Part shown: piece by piece, positions 30,701-45,700 of the stretch
How the letters are laid out: every line of letters starts with the position of its first letter
Position numbering within the stretch: position 1 is the first letter of the stretch
Assembly (NCBI RefSeq): GCF_029690045.1
Contig: NZ_CP121464.1
Coordinates: forward strand, 3,038,001-3,102,000
Direction of reading: 5' to 3'
Length of the DNA stretch: 64,000 bases
Source: Janthinobacterium rivuli
GTDB lineage: Bacteria; Pseudomonadota; Gammaproteobacteria; Burkholderiales; Burkholderiaceae_D
Program-made: the position numbers and the translations under genes
The notes under the pieces: model-generated
The model's database searches: none
The model's input: the letters and a program-made list of their open reading frames with translations, nothing else
What the model was told of the DNA's origin: nothing

Positions 30701-33700
30701 CGGGCAATGGTTTAGTTGATATCCAGGCGGAAACAATCGATCACCGCCATGCCATCACTTCCGGGCAGCAGGTAGCGGTGCAGGCCGGCCAGCTGGACAA
30801 TAGCGACGGCACCCTGCAGCAGACGGGACCGGGACAGATGCGCGTGGATGTGGCACAGGCGCTGGACAATACGCGCGGCAGCATCGCCGGAAATGGCAGC
30901 GTGCAAGTGCAAGCTGGCGTGGTGGACAACAGCAAGGGGCGTATCACGTCCGCTGCTTCGGCGAACATTACCAGCAAAGGAGCTCTGAATAATACCGATG
31001 GCGTGATGGCTGCGACTGCTGATTTGAAGGTCGGCGGTGTGAATATCGACAACACGCGCGGCATCTTGCAGGCGGACAATTTACGTCTGGATGCCGCGAA
31101 TGTGCTGAACCAGCAAGGCACGGTCAGCGCCGGCACGGACTTGACGACGAAAGTGAGTGGTGACCTGAACAACGCAGGTCTACAGTACGCGGGCCGCCAT
31201 CAGCAACTGACAGTGGGTGGCTTGCTGAACAACACGGGATCGATTGCCTCCGTCAACAACACCCATATTACGGCGGGCAAAGTGACCAGCAGCGGCTTGC
31301 TGGGCGCCGGCGTGAAAGCGGACGGCAGCCTTGGTACGGCAGGCGATTTGACCATCAATGCGGATGGCATCTTGCAGACGAGCGGACAGAACCTGGCGGC
31401 GGGCAGCGCCGTGCTGAAAGGTGATTCCATTGATTTGTCTGGCAGCCAGACGGGCGCGGCGAACATCGCCATCACGGCAAATACTGGCGATGTCGTGACG
31501 AACAAGGCACTGATTTCCGCCAGCAATCTGCTGGCCATTACCGCCAACGCGAACAACGCCCTGTCACTGGTAAACAGCCAGGGCCAGCTGGTTGCCGGTC
31601 AGCTGCAGCTGAACGTGGCCAACCTGAACAACGCCAGCGGCGACATCGTGCAGACGGGCACGGGCGACACCGTCATCACCACAGCCAAGCTGGATAACAC
31701 GGCCGGCCGCATCGCTGTCAACAGCGCGAACCTGGCTCTGAACGCGACGGTGTTGACGAACATTAACGGCAAGCTGGAGCACGCTGGTGCCGGTGTGTTG
31801 GCCATCAACGCTGGCCAGTTCAACAACCAGCACGGCAAGATCACGGGCAATGGCAAGCTCGACATCACGGCAGCCGCTCTGGATCACCGCAATGCGACAA
31901 CGGTGGCGAATCAGCTGACCATTAATGCCGGTACGCTGGACAACCGCAGTGGTAGCCTGGCGCAGACGGGCCCGGGCTTGATGACGGTCGCGGCCACGGG
32001 CCAGCTGGACAACACGGGTGGCAAGATCGAGGGCAATGGTGATGCGCTGGTGAAGGCCATCACTTTGCTGAACAGCACAGGCCGCATCGTGGCGGCGCAA
32101 GATGCTGCATTGAACTTCGGTAGCCTGGATAATAAGGACGGTACGGTCGCGGCAGGACGTCATCTGCAGCTGTCCGGTGGCGACATCGACAATACCAAGG
32201 GACAACTGCAAGCCGTGGCGGGCGATGCGACCTTGAACGTTGGCAAGTTGAACAACAACGCGGGCAACGTGTTTGCCGGCGCCAACCTGAACGCCACCCT
32301 GGCTAGCCTGAACAATACCGGCAGCCTGTACGCGGCCGGCAATCAGACCTTGAACGCCAGCGGCGCCATCGTTAACACGGGCGTGATCGCGGCGCAGGGG
32401 AACAACAGTCTTACGGCGAATAGCCTCGACAGCAGTGCAAGCAGCCTGATCGGCGCCGGCATGCAGGCCGATGGCAAGCTGGGCACGGTTGGTGATCTGG
32501 CGATCAACACCGCGCAAACGCTGGCTGCGCATGGCCAGAATCTGGCGGCGCGCAGCGCCAATCTGACGGGCGCCAGCATCGACATCGCCAGCAGCCAGAC
32601 CAGCGCCGCCAACATTGGCCTGACGGCAACCCTGGGTGACGTCAGCACGAATAAAGCGGTGGTGACGACGCCGGGCACATTGAATGTGACGACCACCACG
32701 ACCCTGCATAACACGGATGGTACCTTGCAGGCGGGGCAACTCGACCTGCATGCGGCAAACCTGGACAACGCCAAAGGTACTGTCTTGCAGACAGGCACGG
32801 GCGACACGACCATCGTCACCGGCAGTCTGGACAACACGGCTGGGCGTATCGCCGTCAACAGCAGTAATCTGAACATCGATGCCGTCAAGGTCACCAACAA
32901 AGAAGGCAAGATCGAGCACTCGGGTACGGGCATCTTGGATATGCAATCGGGCGTGCTGGACAACAGCAAGGGCCGTATCACGTCCGCCGCCTCGGCGGAG
33001 ATCGTCAGCAAGGCGGCGCTGAACAATACGGATGGCGTGCTGGCGGCGGCCGCCTACTTGCACATCGGCGGCGTCACTGTCGACAACACACGCGGTGTAT
33101 TGCAGGCGGATAATTTGCAGCTTGATGCTGCGACCTTGCAGAATCAGCAGGGGACAGTAAGCGCCGGCAAGGACCTGACGGCGCGCATCAGCGCAGACTT
33201 GAACAACGCGGGTCTGCTGTATGCGGGCCGCAATCAGCAACTGACGGTGGGCGGCCTGTTGAACAACACGGGATCGATTGCTTCCGTCAACAACACCCAT
33301 ATTACTGCTGGAAAAGTGACCAGTAGCGGCTTGCTGGGCGCCGGCGTGAAAGCGGACGGCAGCCTGGGTACGGCGGGCGATCTCACGGTTAATGCCGATG
33401 GCGTGCTGCAAGCGAGCGGTCAGAACCTGGCGGCAGGCAATGCCGTATTGACGGGCGCAAATGTGGACCTGTCGGGCAGCCAGACGGGCGCCGCCAACAT
33501 CGCCATCACAGCGCGCGGCGGCGACGTACTGACGAATAAAGCCGTCATCTCGGCCAGCAACGTGCTGGCCATCACGGCCAATGCGAATAACGCCCAGTCG
33601 CTGGTGAACAGCCAAGGGCAACTGGTGGCAGGGCAGTTACAGCTGAACGTGGCCAATCTGAACAACGCCAGCGGCGACATCGTGCAGACGGGCACGGGTG

Positions 33701-36700
33701 ACACCGTCATCACCACAGGAAAACTGGACAACACGGCTGGCCGTATTGCCGTCAACAGCGCGAACCTGGCCCTGAATGCGACGGTGTTGACGAACATCAA
33801 CGGCAAGCTGGAGCACGCAGGCGCTGGCGTTCTTGCCATCAACGCGAACCAGTTCAACAACCAGCATGGCAAGATCACGGGCAATGGCAAGCTCGATATC
33901 ACGGCGATCACCTTGGATCATCGCAATGCGACGACGGTGGCAAATCAGCTGACCATCAATGCCGGTACGCTGGACAACCGCAGCGGCAGCCTGGCGCAGA
34001 CGGGCACCGGCTTGATGACGGTCGCGGCCACGGGCCAGCTCGACAACACAGACGGCAAGATCGAGGGCAATGGCGATGCGCTGGTAAAGGCCACAACCTT
34101 GCTGAACAGTACGGGCCGCATCGTGGCGGCGCAGGATGCCGCGTTGAACTTCGGTAGCCTGGATAACAAGGATGGCACGGTGGCAACAGGCCGTCATCTG
34201 GCATTGACCGGCGATGACATCGACAATACCAAGGGACAACTGCAAGCCGTGGCCGGTGACGCGACCTTGAACGTGGGCAAGTTGAACAACAACGCAGGCA
34301 GCGTGTTTGCCGGCGGCAACCTGAACGCCACCTTGGCTAGCCTGAACAATACGGGCAGCCTGTACGCGGCCGGCAATCAGACCTTGAACGCCAGCGGCGC
34401 CATCGTCAACACGGGCGTGATCGCGGCGCAGGGCAACAACAGCATCACGGCGAAGTCCATCGATAGCAGTGCAAGCAGTTTGATCGGCGCTGGCATGCAG
34501 GCCGATGGCAAGCTGGGCACGGCTGGTGACTTGATTATCAATACCGCGCAAACGCTGGCTGCGCATGGGCAGAATCTGGCGGCGGGCAACGCCAATCTCA
34601 CTGGCGCTAATGTGGATCTGTCTGGCAGCCAGACCAGCGCCGCCAACATCGGCCTGACGGCAACCCAGGGTGACGTCAGCTCGAATAAAGCGGTGGTGAC
34701 GACACCGGGTACATTGAATGTGACGAGCACCACGACCCTGCATAACATGGACGGCACGGTGCAGGCAGGCCAGCTCAACCTGCATGTGGGTAACTTGGAC
34801 AACGCCAAGGGCACGGTACTGCAGACTGGCACGGGCGATACGAGGATCGTCACCGGCAGTCTGGACAACACGGCCGGGCGCATCGCCGTCAACAGCAGTA
34901 ATCTGAACATCGATGCCGTCAAGGTCACCAACAAAGAAGGCAAGATCGAGCACGCGGGTACGGGCATCTTGGATCTGCAAGCAGGCGTGCTGGACAACAG
35001 CAAGGGCCGTATCACGTCCGCCGCATCGGCGGAAATTGTCAGCAAGGCGGCGCTGAACAATACCGATGGCGTGCTGGCTGCGGTCGCCGACTTGTACGTC
35101 GGCGGCGTCACTGTCGACAACACGCGCGGTGTATTGCAGGCGGATAATTTGCAGCTTGATGCGGCAACCTTGCTGAATCAGCAGGGGACAGTAAGCGCCG
35201 GCAAGGACCTGACGGCGCGCCTCAGCGCAGACTTGAACAATGCGGGCCTGCTGTATGCGGGCCGCAACCAGCAGCTGACGGTGGGCGGCTTGCTGAGCAA
35301 CACGGGATCGATTGCCTCCGTCAACAACACCCATATTACGGCTGGCAAAGTCACCAGCAGCGGCTTGCTGGGCGCCGGCGTGAACGCGGACGGTAGCCTG
35401 GGTACGGCGGGCGATCTCACGGTTAGTGCCGATGGCGTGCTGCAAGCGAGCGGACAGAACTTGGCGGCGGGCAGCGCCGTGCTGAAGGGCGATTCCATTG
35501 ATTTCTCGGCTAGCCAGACGGGCGCCGCCAACATCGCCATCACCGCACGCAGCGGCGACGTATTGACGAATAAAGCCGTTATCTCGGCCAGCAACGTGCT
35601 GGCCATTACGGCCAACGCGAATAACGCCCAGTCGCTGGTGAACAGCCAAGGGCAACTGGTGGCAGGGCAGTTACAGCTGAACGTGGCCAATCTGAACAAC
35701 GCCAGCGGCGACATCGTGCAGACGGGCGCAGGCGACACCGTCATCACCACAGCCAAGCTGGACAACACGGCTGGCCGCATCGCTGTCAACAGCAATAACC
35801 TGGTCCTTAACGCCACGGTCTTGACGAACATCAATGGCAAGTTGGAACACGCAGGCGCGGGCCTCCTTGCCATCAACGCGGGTCAGTTCAACAACCAGCA
35901 TGGCAAGATCACGGGCAATGGCAAGCTCGACATCACGGCAGCCGCCTTTGATCATCGCAATGCGACGACGGTGGCCAATCAGCTGACCATCAATGCCGGT
36001 ACGCTGAACAACCGCAGTGGTAGCCTGGCGCAGATGGGCACTGGCTTGATGACGGTCGCGGCCACAGGCCAGCTCGACAACACGGGCGGCAAGATCGAGG
36101 GCAATGGCGACGCACTGGTAAAAGCCGCAACCTTGCTGAACAGCACAGGCCGCATCGTGGCGGCGCAGGATGCCGCATTGAACTTCGGTAGCCTGGACAA
36201 CACGGAAGGCACCGTGGGCGCCGGCCGCAATCTGGCATTGAACGGTGGCGACATCGACAATACCAAGGGACAACTGCAAGCCGTGGCCGGCGATGCGACC
36301 TTGAACGTGAGCAAGTTGAACAACAACGCGGGCAGCGTGTTTGCCGGCGTCAACCTGAACGCTACCCTGGCTAGCCTGAACAATACCGGCAACCTGTACG
36401 CGGCCGGCAATCACACCCTGAACGCCAGCGGCGCCATCGTCAACACGGGCGTGATCGCGGCGCAGGGGAACAACAGTCTTACGGCGAATAGCCTCGACAG
36501 CAGTGCAAGCAGCCTGATCGGCGCCGGCATGCAGGCCGATGGCAAGCTGGGCACAGCCGGTGACCTGACGATCAGCACTACACAAACGCTGGCTGCGCAT
36601 GGCCAAGTCCTGGCAGCAGGCAGCGCCAATCTGACCGGCGCCAGCGTGGATATGTCAGGCAGCCAGACCAGTGCCGCCAACATCGGCCTGACGGCAACAC

Positions 36701-39700
36701 AGGGCGATGTCAGCACGAACAAGGCGGTGGTTACGACGCCAGGCACGCTCAACATCATGAGCAATGCCACCTTGCACAACACGGAAGGCACCTTGCAGGC
36801 TGGCCAACTCGATCTGCACGTGGGCAATCTGAACAACGCCAAGGGTACCGTGATACAGACGGGCTCGGGCGATACCGTCATGCAGACGGGCAAGCTGGAC
36901 AATAGCGCCGGGCGCATCGCTGTCAATAGCAATAATTTGACCCTGGGTGCGGCCACCTTGACGAATACGGGCGGCAAGATCGAGCATGCGGGGGCCGGCA
37001 CCCTGGCCATCACGGCGGCCAACTTGCAGGGAGCCGGCGGCAGCATCATCGGCAATGGCGCCGTCGATCTCAAGGCTGGCTTGCTGGACCACGCCAACGC
37101 GACCACCACGGGCCATACCCTGAACGTGCAGGCAGACAGCTTGAGCAATCGGGGCGGTCATCTGCTGCAAACGGGCGTGGGCGGCATGACGGTCGCCGTC
37201 ACGGGCCAGCTCGACAATACGAGTGGGGAAATCGCCGGCAACGGCGTGCTGTCGGTGCAGACCGGCAGCCTGGACAACACCAAAGGCAAGATCACCTCGG
37301 CAACGTCCGCCGACATCGCCAGCACTGGCGCACTCGTTAATACCGACGGCGTGATCGCGGCGGCGACCGATTTGCACTTGGGCGGTGCCATCGACAATAC
37401 GCGCGGCTTGCTGCAGGCGGGCACTGGCGCCTTGCGACTGGATGCGGCCAGTCTGCGCAATGCGCAGGGCACGCTCAGCGCGGGCACGGATATCGCGGCC
37501 AAGGTCAGCGGCGACGTGCTCAACGCTGGCGTGCTGTATGCGGGGCGCAACCAGACCCTGGATGTCGGTGGCGTGCTGAGTAATACCGGCTCGCTGGCCG
37601 CACTGGGCAATACGACGATTACGGTAGGACAGCTCAGCGGCAACGGTTTGCTGGCGGCAGGCATGCGCGCCGATGGCAGCTTTGCCTCGGCCGGTGACCT
37701 GACGGTGACAGCCCGTGGCGCCTTGCAAGCCGGTGGCCAGAACATGGCGGCGGGCCAGTTGCAGCTGACGGGCGCATCGGTCGACGTGGGCGGCAGCCAG
37801 ACCAGCGCGGCGAATGTCGGCTTGACGGCCTTGACGGGCAATGTGACGACCAGCAAGGCCGTTGTGTCGACCAACGGCTTGCTGGCCATCATGGCGAATG
37901 CCGCCAACGGGCAGGCACTGGTGAACCAGGGCGGCAGCCTGAGCGCCGGGCAACTGTCCCTGCGCGTTGCCAACCTGGACAACACCAAGGGCACCTTGAT
38001 CCAGACGGGCGCTGGTGACACGGTCATCGAAACGGGCACGCTGGACAATACAGGCGGGCGCATCGCCGTCAACAGCGCCAATCTGCGCCTGCAGGCGGGA
38101 GACCTGACGAATATCGATGGCAAGATCGAGCATGCGGGCAAGGGTGTGCTGGACATCCGCGCCACGAATCTGTACGGCCAACGGGGCCAGCTCACGGGCA
38201 ATGGCGCGCTGCAGGTGGCGGCCAATTACATCGATCACCGCAACGCCAGCCTGCTGGCGCAGCAGGTGAACGTCTCTGCTGGCGTCCTCGACAATCGCCA
38301 GGGGCAGATCACGCAGCTGGGCACGAGTGCGGCAACGGTGCAGGCCAGCACGCGCCTGGACAATAGCGGCGGCAAGATCGAGGGGAATGGCAACGTGCGC
38401 GTGGAAACGGGCGAGTTGCTCAACGATCATGGCCGTATTGCGTCCGCGCAGGACGTCAATGTGGCGGCGACGGCCAAGCTGGACAATACCAGCGGCGTGA
38501 TCATTGCCGGGCGCGACCTGACGTTGGCCGGTGGCAAGGTGGACAATACCCTGGGCCAATTGCAGGCGGCAGGCGGCAATGCGCAATTGAGCATGGACGA
38601 GCTGCTCAATGCACAGGGCAGCATCGTTGCCAGCGGCAATCTGACGACGACGGCGGGCAGCGTGCGCAACAGCGGCAGCCTGTTTGCCGGCGGCGAGCAA
38701 GTGCTGAAGCTGAGCGGAGCGTTGGAGAATGCCGGCGTGATCCTGGCCCAGGGCAACAACACGATCAGCGCCACCAGCGTCAACAGCGGCGCGGCCAGCC
38801 TGATCGGGGCGGGTGTGAAAGCCGATGGCAGCTTGCAGGCGAGCGGCAACTTACAAGTCACGGCGCAGCAGGCGTTGGGTGCTCATGGCCAGGTATTGGC
38901 GGCAGACAATGCCATCCTGAGCGGTGGCAGCGTCGACCTCGGTGGCAGCCGCAGCAGTGCCGGCAATATCAGCCTGATGGCCAGCGTGGGAGATGTCAGC
39001 ACCAGCGGCGCCGTGGTCACCACGCCGGGCGCCTTGACGATCAAGACCGGTGCGAATAGCCAGACGTGGAACAACCAGCGCGGCGACATCAGCGCTGGCC
39101 AGCTGGCTGTTGGTGTGGCCAACCTGAACAACCAGCAAGGCAGCATCGTGCAGACGGGTGCCGGCAATACGGCTATCGAGATGACGGCGCCAGCGGGCGT
39201 GCTGGACAACACGGGCGGGCGCATTGCCGTCAACAGCGCCAACTTGACCCTGAAGGCAGCCACCCTGACGAACACGGATGGCAAGATCGAGCATGCGGGC
39301 AGCGGCACCTTGAACCTGCAAGCGAACCAGCTGAACGATCTGCGCGGACAGATCACGGGCAATGGCGCCCTCGTCGTCACGGCCGGCGCCATTGACCACC
39401 GCAACGCCAGTACCATCGCGCAGCAAATCAGCGTGACGGGTAGCACTCTGGACAATGGCGGTGGCAACCTGACGCAGCTGGGTAAAGGCGATACCAGCAT
39501 CCAATTGACGACCAGCCTGGACAACCATGGCGGCACCATCGCCAGCAACGGCAACACCAATATCGTCGCACCGAACCTGAATAACCAAGGCGGCAAGCTG
39601 CAGGCGGCGGGTACCGCCAATCTGACGGTGACGGCGAACAATGTGCTGGACAACCGGCATGGCGGCGCCATCGCCGGCGGCGGCAATGTCGTGCTGGGTG

Positions 39701-42700
39701 CCGGAAATCTGCTGAACCAGGGCGGCAGCGCCACAGCGGGCGGACAACTGACGGCGAACGTGGCGCAGGCATTGAACAATGCGGGCGGCTTGCTGGCCGC
39801 CACGGGCAATATGAGCGTGAACGCGGCCAGCGTCGACAACAGCGCCGGCGGCAAGCTGGCCTCGGTGCAGGGCCAGTTGCAGGTGATCACTACGGGCGCC
39901 ACCGTCAACAGTGGCGGCACCCTGCAAGCGGGTGGCGACATCATCCTGCGTAATGGCGGTCTGTGGAACGGGCAAGGCACCATTGCCGGCGCGAACGTCA
40001 CGCTCGATACGCACGGCCAAGTCTTCAACAACAACCAGGGAACCTTGGCGGGTGCAGGAACCGTCAACTTGCAGACGGGTATCCTGGACAACGATGGCGG
40101 CTTGCTGCAATCGGGCGGCGCCATGACCATCGATACGCACAGCAACGCCTTGCTCAATACCAATGCGGGCGCGTATGCGGTGCGCCATCCTGGCAGCGCT
40201 GGTGGCATCAGCAGCGGCGCCGGCCTCAGCCTGCAAGCGGGCAGCTGGAACAATGCGGGTGGCTACCTGGGCGCCGCTGGCAACATCACGGGCAGCGTAG
40301 GCCAGCTGGACAACCGTGGCGGCCAGGTCGTCGGCAAGTCGGCGCTGGACCTGACCTTGAGCGGCTTGCAAAACCAGGGCGGGCAAATCCAGGTGCTGGG
40401 TAATATCGGCCTGAACGCCGGTGGCGGCAGCGTCAATAACCAGCAAGGATTGATCCGTTCCGGCGCGGCCGTCACGCTGACGGGCGGGGTGATCGACAAC
40501 AGCAGCACGCTGGGGGCAAACCAGGGCATCGAAGGCATCCATGTGACCCTGAACAGTGTCAACGTCAGCAATGTGCAAGGCGCGGTGCGCGCGGACGGCA
40601 ACCTGGCGATCAACAGCGCGGGCAGCGTCAACAATACCCTGGGCATGCTCAGCGCCGGTGGCACGCTGGCGCTGCACGATGCCGGTCCCGGCCGTGGACT
40701 GGCCGTGACCAACTCGGGCGGCACCATCATCGGGGGTGTGCGTACCGACCTCCGCGCGGGCAGCTTGAGCGGCGATGGCAAGGTGTTGTCACAGAAGGAC
40801 CTGGCACTGGATCTGGCCGGCAATTTTACGTTGAATGCCGGGGCAGAACTGATGGCCAACGGCAATGCCGATATCACCATCGGGGGACAACTGACCAACG
40901 CCGGGAAAATCCAGGCGCTCAGCATGCTGACCCTGGGCGCCGCTAATTTCGACAATGCCGGCACGGGCGACATCAACGCGGGCACGACGCGCGTCAACGT
41001 CGCCGGTCTGCTGAACAACCGCGGCGTGATCGACGGCATCAGCACACAACTGAACGTCGGCACATTGAACAACATGGGCACGGGCCGCATCTACGGTGAT
41101 CATCTGAGTATAGCCGGCGGCACCGTCAACAACGACGTGGAAGGCGGCGTGGCAGCCACCATCGCGGCGCGCGAGCGCCTCGACATCGGCGTGACGGCAC
41201 TCAACAACCGTGAACACGGCCTGATCTTCAGCGGCGGCGACATGGCCATCGGCGGCTACCTGGACGGCAACCGCATCGCCACGGGCTGGGCTGGGTCTGT
41301 GACGAATGCCAGTGCGACGATTGAGGCGTTGGGGAATTTGAATTTGGATGCAGGCCAGGTGAATGTGCTTAATAACCATCTGGTTTTTGAGGAAGGGCGG
41401 ATGACGACAGAGACGATAACTGAGTATCAAGTGCCAGGGAGCGATATCACGTATGGAGAGAATACGCCAGGCATGTCCGCCAATCCGATCACTCAAGTTA
41501 ACAACTATACCATCTTAACTTTGCCGGGTATCGGGGGTGTTGTTAACTTCACAAAGCGTGAAGTCACTCGCACAAGCCTTGAGAGCGTTATCGTTAGTTC
41601 CGATCCAGGGAGAATTATTGCGAGCAATAATTTGAAAATTAACGCCAGCGCCATCGTGAATGACAACAGCCACATCATTGCTGGTGGTACTTTGGATATG
41701 GATCGGGCGATTCTAAATAATAAGACAACGAAGGGTCAGAAAACTGTACATGAGAAAGGAAAGTTAACAGTTTTTACAACGGCTCGTGGCGGAAATAATG
41801 AAGTTTACTCGAAAGGGACTTACACCCCCTTCGAGCGGACTGTAACTGAGCCGTCCAGTTCTGCCAGCACCTCACGCAATGAAGGAAATGCAAATACCGG
41901 CGGCCAGGGCACAAAACCAGATACTAACTTCAAAAATGGCGTTGGCGGGGCGAGCGAGCGCATAGGCGGTGCGGAAACGCAGGTGCGCACTTCGGCTTTC
42001 TCTGCGGAGGCAACAGAAATCCGGAAGGGGGATGTCAGCGGTCAAGGAACCAATCGTGTCGATGGCGGCAGTATTGTCCAGAAGACCGACCGTGCTGGGA
42101 ATCCCGTCACCGATGCGGCTGTTGGCGTCACGCCAGGCAGCAAGCTTGATGGCGCGACAGGCATCGCTGCGGATACAGGGACGTCACTGAAGCACGTGTC
42201 GACAGGCGCGGCAGGTAGCGTTGCCGCACAGGGCGCAGCCACGGTGTCGGGCGCTCACGGTGCGACGGGCAGCACGCGTACGGGCGATGCGGCTCGTACT
42301 GTTGCCGTTGACACGGTGTCCAGTGCTCACGTTGATGCTGCCAGCGGTGCTGGCCAGCCTGGCGCAGGCGTTGATGCGGCCTTGCTGTCTCGCTCGTCTG
42401 TGGGTTCTGTCACGGTCGTGTCAGGCGGCAATGGACCTGGACGCGCTGCTCATGGTGGCGTCCTTGGCCAGGCTGGGGCTGTGGGCACGGTGAATTCTGC
42501 CCAGTTGAGTGGCATTGCCGGCGACCACGCCAGCACCCACACGGGACTCGTTCCCGTCGCCGGGGCTGGCATTGCGGCAGATCAAGTGCAGGGCCAAAGC
42601 GGGCCAGGCGGTATCGCCAATGCGGGCATGCTTGGCCGGGCAGGCGAGATTGCAACGCTGGCGCCGACTGCATTGGCCGGTGTCAATGGCGCGCAAGCAA

Positions 42701-45700
42701 GCGCCGGAACCGGATTGAACCCGCTGAAAGACGTGGCGATCGCAGCCTCGACAGGCAGCGCGGCACACGCAGGTGCTGTCGGTGGCGTGGGGCAGGTGCG
42801 CATGAATGGCATTACCCAGGTGAAACTGGGCAACCCATCCACCCGTGCGCAAGTGGTCCGGACCACGGGGTCATCGCTGCAGATTCCGAACGCCAGCCTG
42901 TATAAAGTGAGCTCTGCGCCATCGTCCCGCTATCTGGTGGAAACGGATCCGCGCTTTGCCAGCTATCGGGAATGGACGGGTTCCGACTATCTGCTCAGCC
43001 AGGTGAAAAGCGATCCGTCCGTGACGCAAAAGCGACTGGGCGACGGTTTCTACGAGCAACGCCTGGTGCGCGAACAGGTGGCCGCGTTGACGGGACAACG
43101 TTTCGTGGGCGACTACAGCAACGACGAACAGCAGTACAAGGCCTTGATGGATCAGGGCATTGCCTTTGCCAAGCAATGGGACCTTCGTCCCGGTATTGCG
43201 TTGACAGCGGAGCAAATGGCGGGGCTGACCAGCGATATCGTCTGGCTGGTGGAGCAGGAAGTCGTGCTGGCCGACGGCAGCACGCAAAAAGTGCTGGCGC
43301 CGCAAGTGTATGTGCGCGTGCGTGAGGGCGATATCGATGGTCAGGGCGGATTATTGGCCGGCAAGGAAGTCAATCTGAATCTCGAAGGCGATTTGACCAA
43401 TAGCGGTACGATTGCTGGGCGTACGATCGTCAAGTTGAACGCGGAAAATATCGAAAACCTGGGAGGGCGGATCAGTGGCGATGCCATTTCTGCAAATGCC
43501 AAAAATGACTTGAACAACATTGGCGGCACCATTTCTGCCAATAGCGAGCTGCAAGTCAGTGCGGGCAGGGATATCAATGTGAAGACGTCGACACTGGCGT
43601 CCAGCGGCAGCGATGGCAAAAACAGTCTCAGTCGTACCAGCCTCGATAACCTGGCGGGCCTTTATGTCACTGGAAATGGTACCGCCGGCAGCGGCAATTT
43701 GCTGGTTTCTGCCGGGCGCGACGTGACTATCGCGGGTGCTTCCGTCGTGAATACGGATACCCGCGGCGGCATTGGCATTACAGCCGGCCGTGATATTGCC
43801 GTCACGACGGTGAACAGCGGCAGTGAGTTCACGTTGGCAGGTCCTGGGCAGCGGCACACGACCAATACGTCCAGTAAAGAAACCGCCAGCACTATTTCAT
43901 CTGCCGGCGATATTCGCCTGAGTGCAGGTGACAATATCCAGCTGAAAGCGGCAAATGTCCAGGCAGCGGAAACGCTGCAGTTATCTGCCGAACGCAATAT
44001 CGATATTGTCACGGCGCGTGATACAGAAACGCGTCAAGGCTGGTATGGCAACAGCTCGACCAAGAGTACCAGCCAGGGCAGCGAGCTGGGCGGCAAGCAG
44101 ATCGTCATGCTGGCCGGCAATGACATTAATAATGTCGGCGGCCAGGTGATCGCGACGGACAAGCTCATCGCCGGCGCGGGCCGCGACATCAACGTGGTCA
44201 CGACCACGGTCAGCAATGCCAGCTCGAAATGGGCAGGTAACAGCGAGACCAGCACCGTCGTCGACAAGGTCGCCGGCATGTACGTGACTGGCACGGGCGA
44301 AGGCAATACGCTGATCGCGCAGGCGGGCCGTGATATGACGCTGACTGGCGGCGTCATCGCCAATGCCAGTGCAAATGGCCAGACCAGCCTGATCGCGGGC
44401 AATAACCTGACCCTCAATACCGTCACCATCGCCTCGACCCACGACGAAGTGCGTAACGCTAACAATTACCGCAAAGAAAGCAAGACGGGCGAAGTAGGCA
44501 GCCAGATCATCGGCGCCGGCAATGTCAATTTGCAGGCAGGAAATGATTTGCTGGCACGCGCGGCCGATGTGCAGGCGGGCGGGGCGCTGGGTCTGGTGGC
44601 GGGCAATGACATCAGCCTGGTCAATGGCGTGGCCACCGACAGCCTGGATGTGGCAAGCAAGGTCAAGAAGAGCGGTACTTTCTCCAGCAAAACCACGACC
44701 ACGCGCGATCTCGTACAGACCAGCACGGCGCTGGGGACTTCATTGACGGGCAATACCGTCGATATTGTCGCCGGGCATGATCTGAAGGTGGCGGGTTCAT
44801 CGGTGCTTGCGCACGAGGCCGCCAATTTAATGGCGAAAAACGATATCAGCATCGAGTCCGTCGGACTGGACGGCAAGGAGATTCACTCCAAGCAAGTCAA
44901 GAAGAGCGGCACCTTTGGCCTGAGCAAGTCGCTGACCAGCCAGGCCGACGATGGTCGCACCGTTACCCAGGCGGGAAGCGCCGTCAGTGGCGGCAGTGTG
45001 ACGATGGTGGGCGGGCGCGACGTCGCCATCAAGGGCAGTACGGTGGTAGCCGATGGCAACATTGACTTGACCGCCTTGCGCAACCTGAGCATCGTCAGTG
45101 CCGAGAATGACAAGGACACGACGTCTAGCAGCTACAGCAAGAAGTCCGGCTTTATCGGCAGCTTCACCCAGCCAGCCTTCGGCACGGTAAAAACCACCAG
45201 CGATGGCAAGAACACGGATGTGGCGCAAGTGGGTAGTCAGATTGCCAGCCTGGGCGGCAATGTGTCGCTACGCGCGGGCGAGACATATACGCAGACGGCC
45301 AGCGAAGTGCTGGCGACCGGCACGGGTGCGAATGGCGGCTTGCCCGGCGATATCAGTATCGTGGGCAAGAATGTGCTGATCAAGGAGGCGTACAACAGCA
45401 ATGCCAGCGAGCAGCACACGACCTTCAGCAAGGTGGCCCTCGGCGGTACGGTCAACGTGCCGATTGTCGATGCCGTGAAAAGCATCGGCAGCCTGGCAAA
45501 GGCAGCCGAACAGACGAAGGACTCGCGCATGCAGGCCTTGGCGGCCGTAACTTTGGCATCGAAGGCCACGGATCTGGCTGGCATGGCTTCAAAGGGATTG
45601 ACTAACACTGCTGGCATCAAGATTAGCGTCAGCCTGGGCAGCAGCAAGAGCGAAAGCGACATGCACCAAAGCAGCAGCACCGTGGTCGGCAGCGCGGTCA

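Noticed and set aside
28656..40677. Many long open frames on the minus strand inside cdiA (up to nearly 700 codons)
   Set aside because: They mirror the repeat periodicity and GC-biased codons of cdiA and have no ribosome sites or families, so they are shadow frames.
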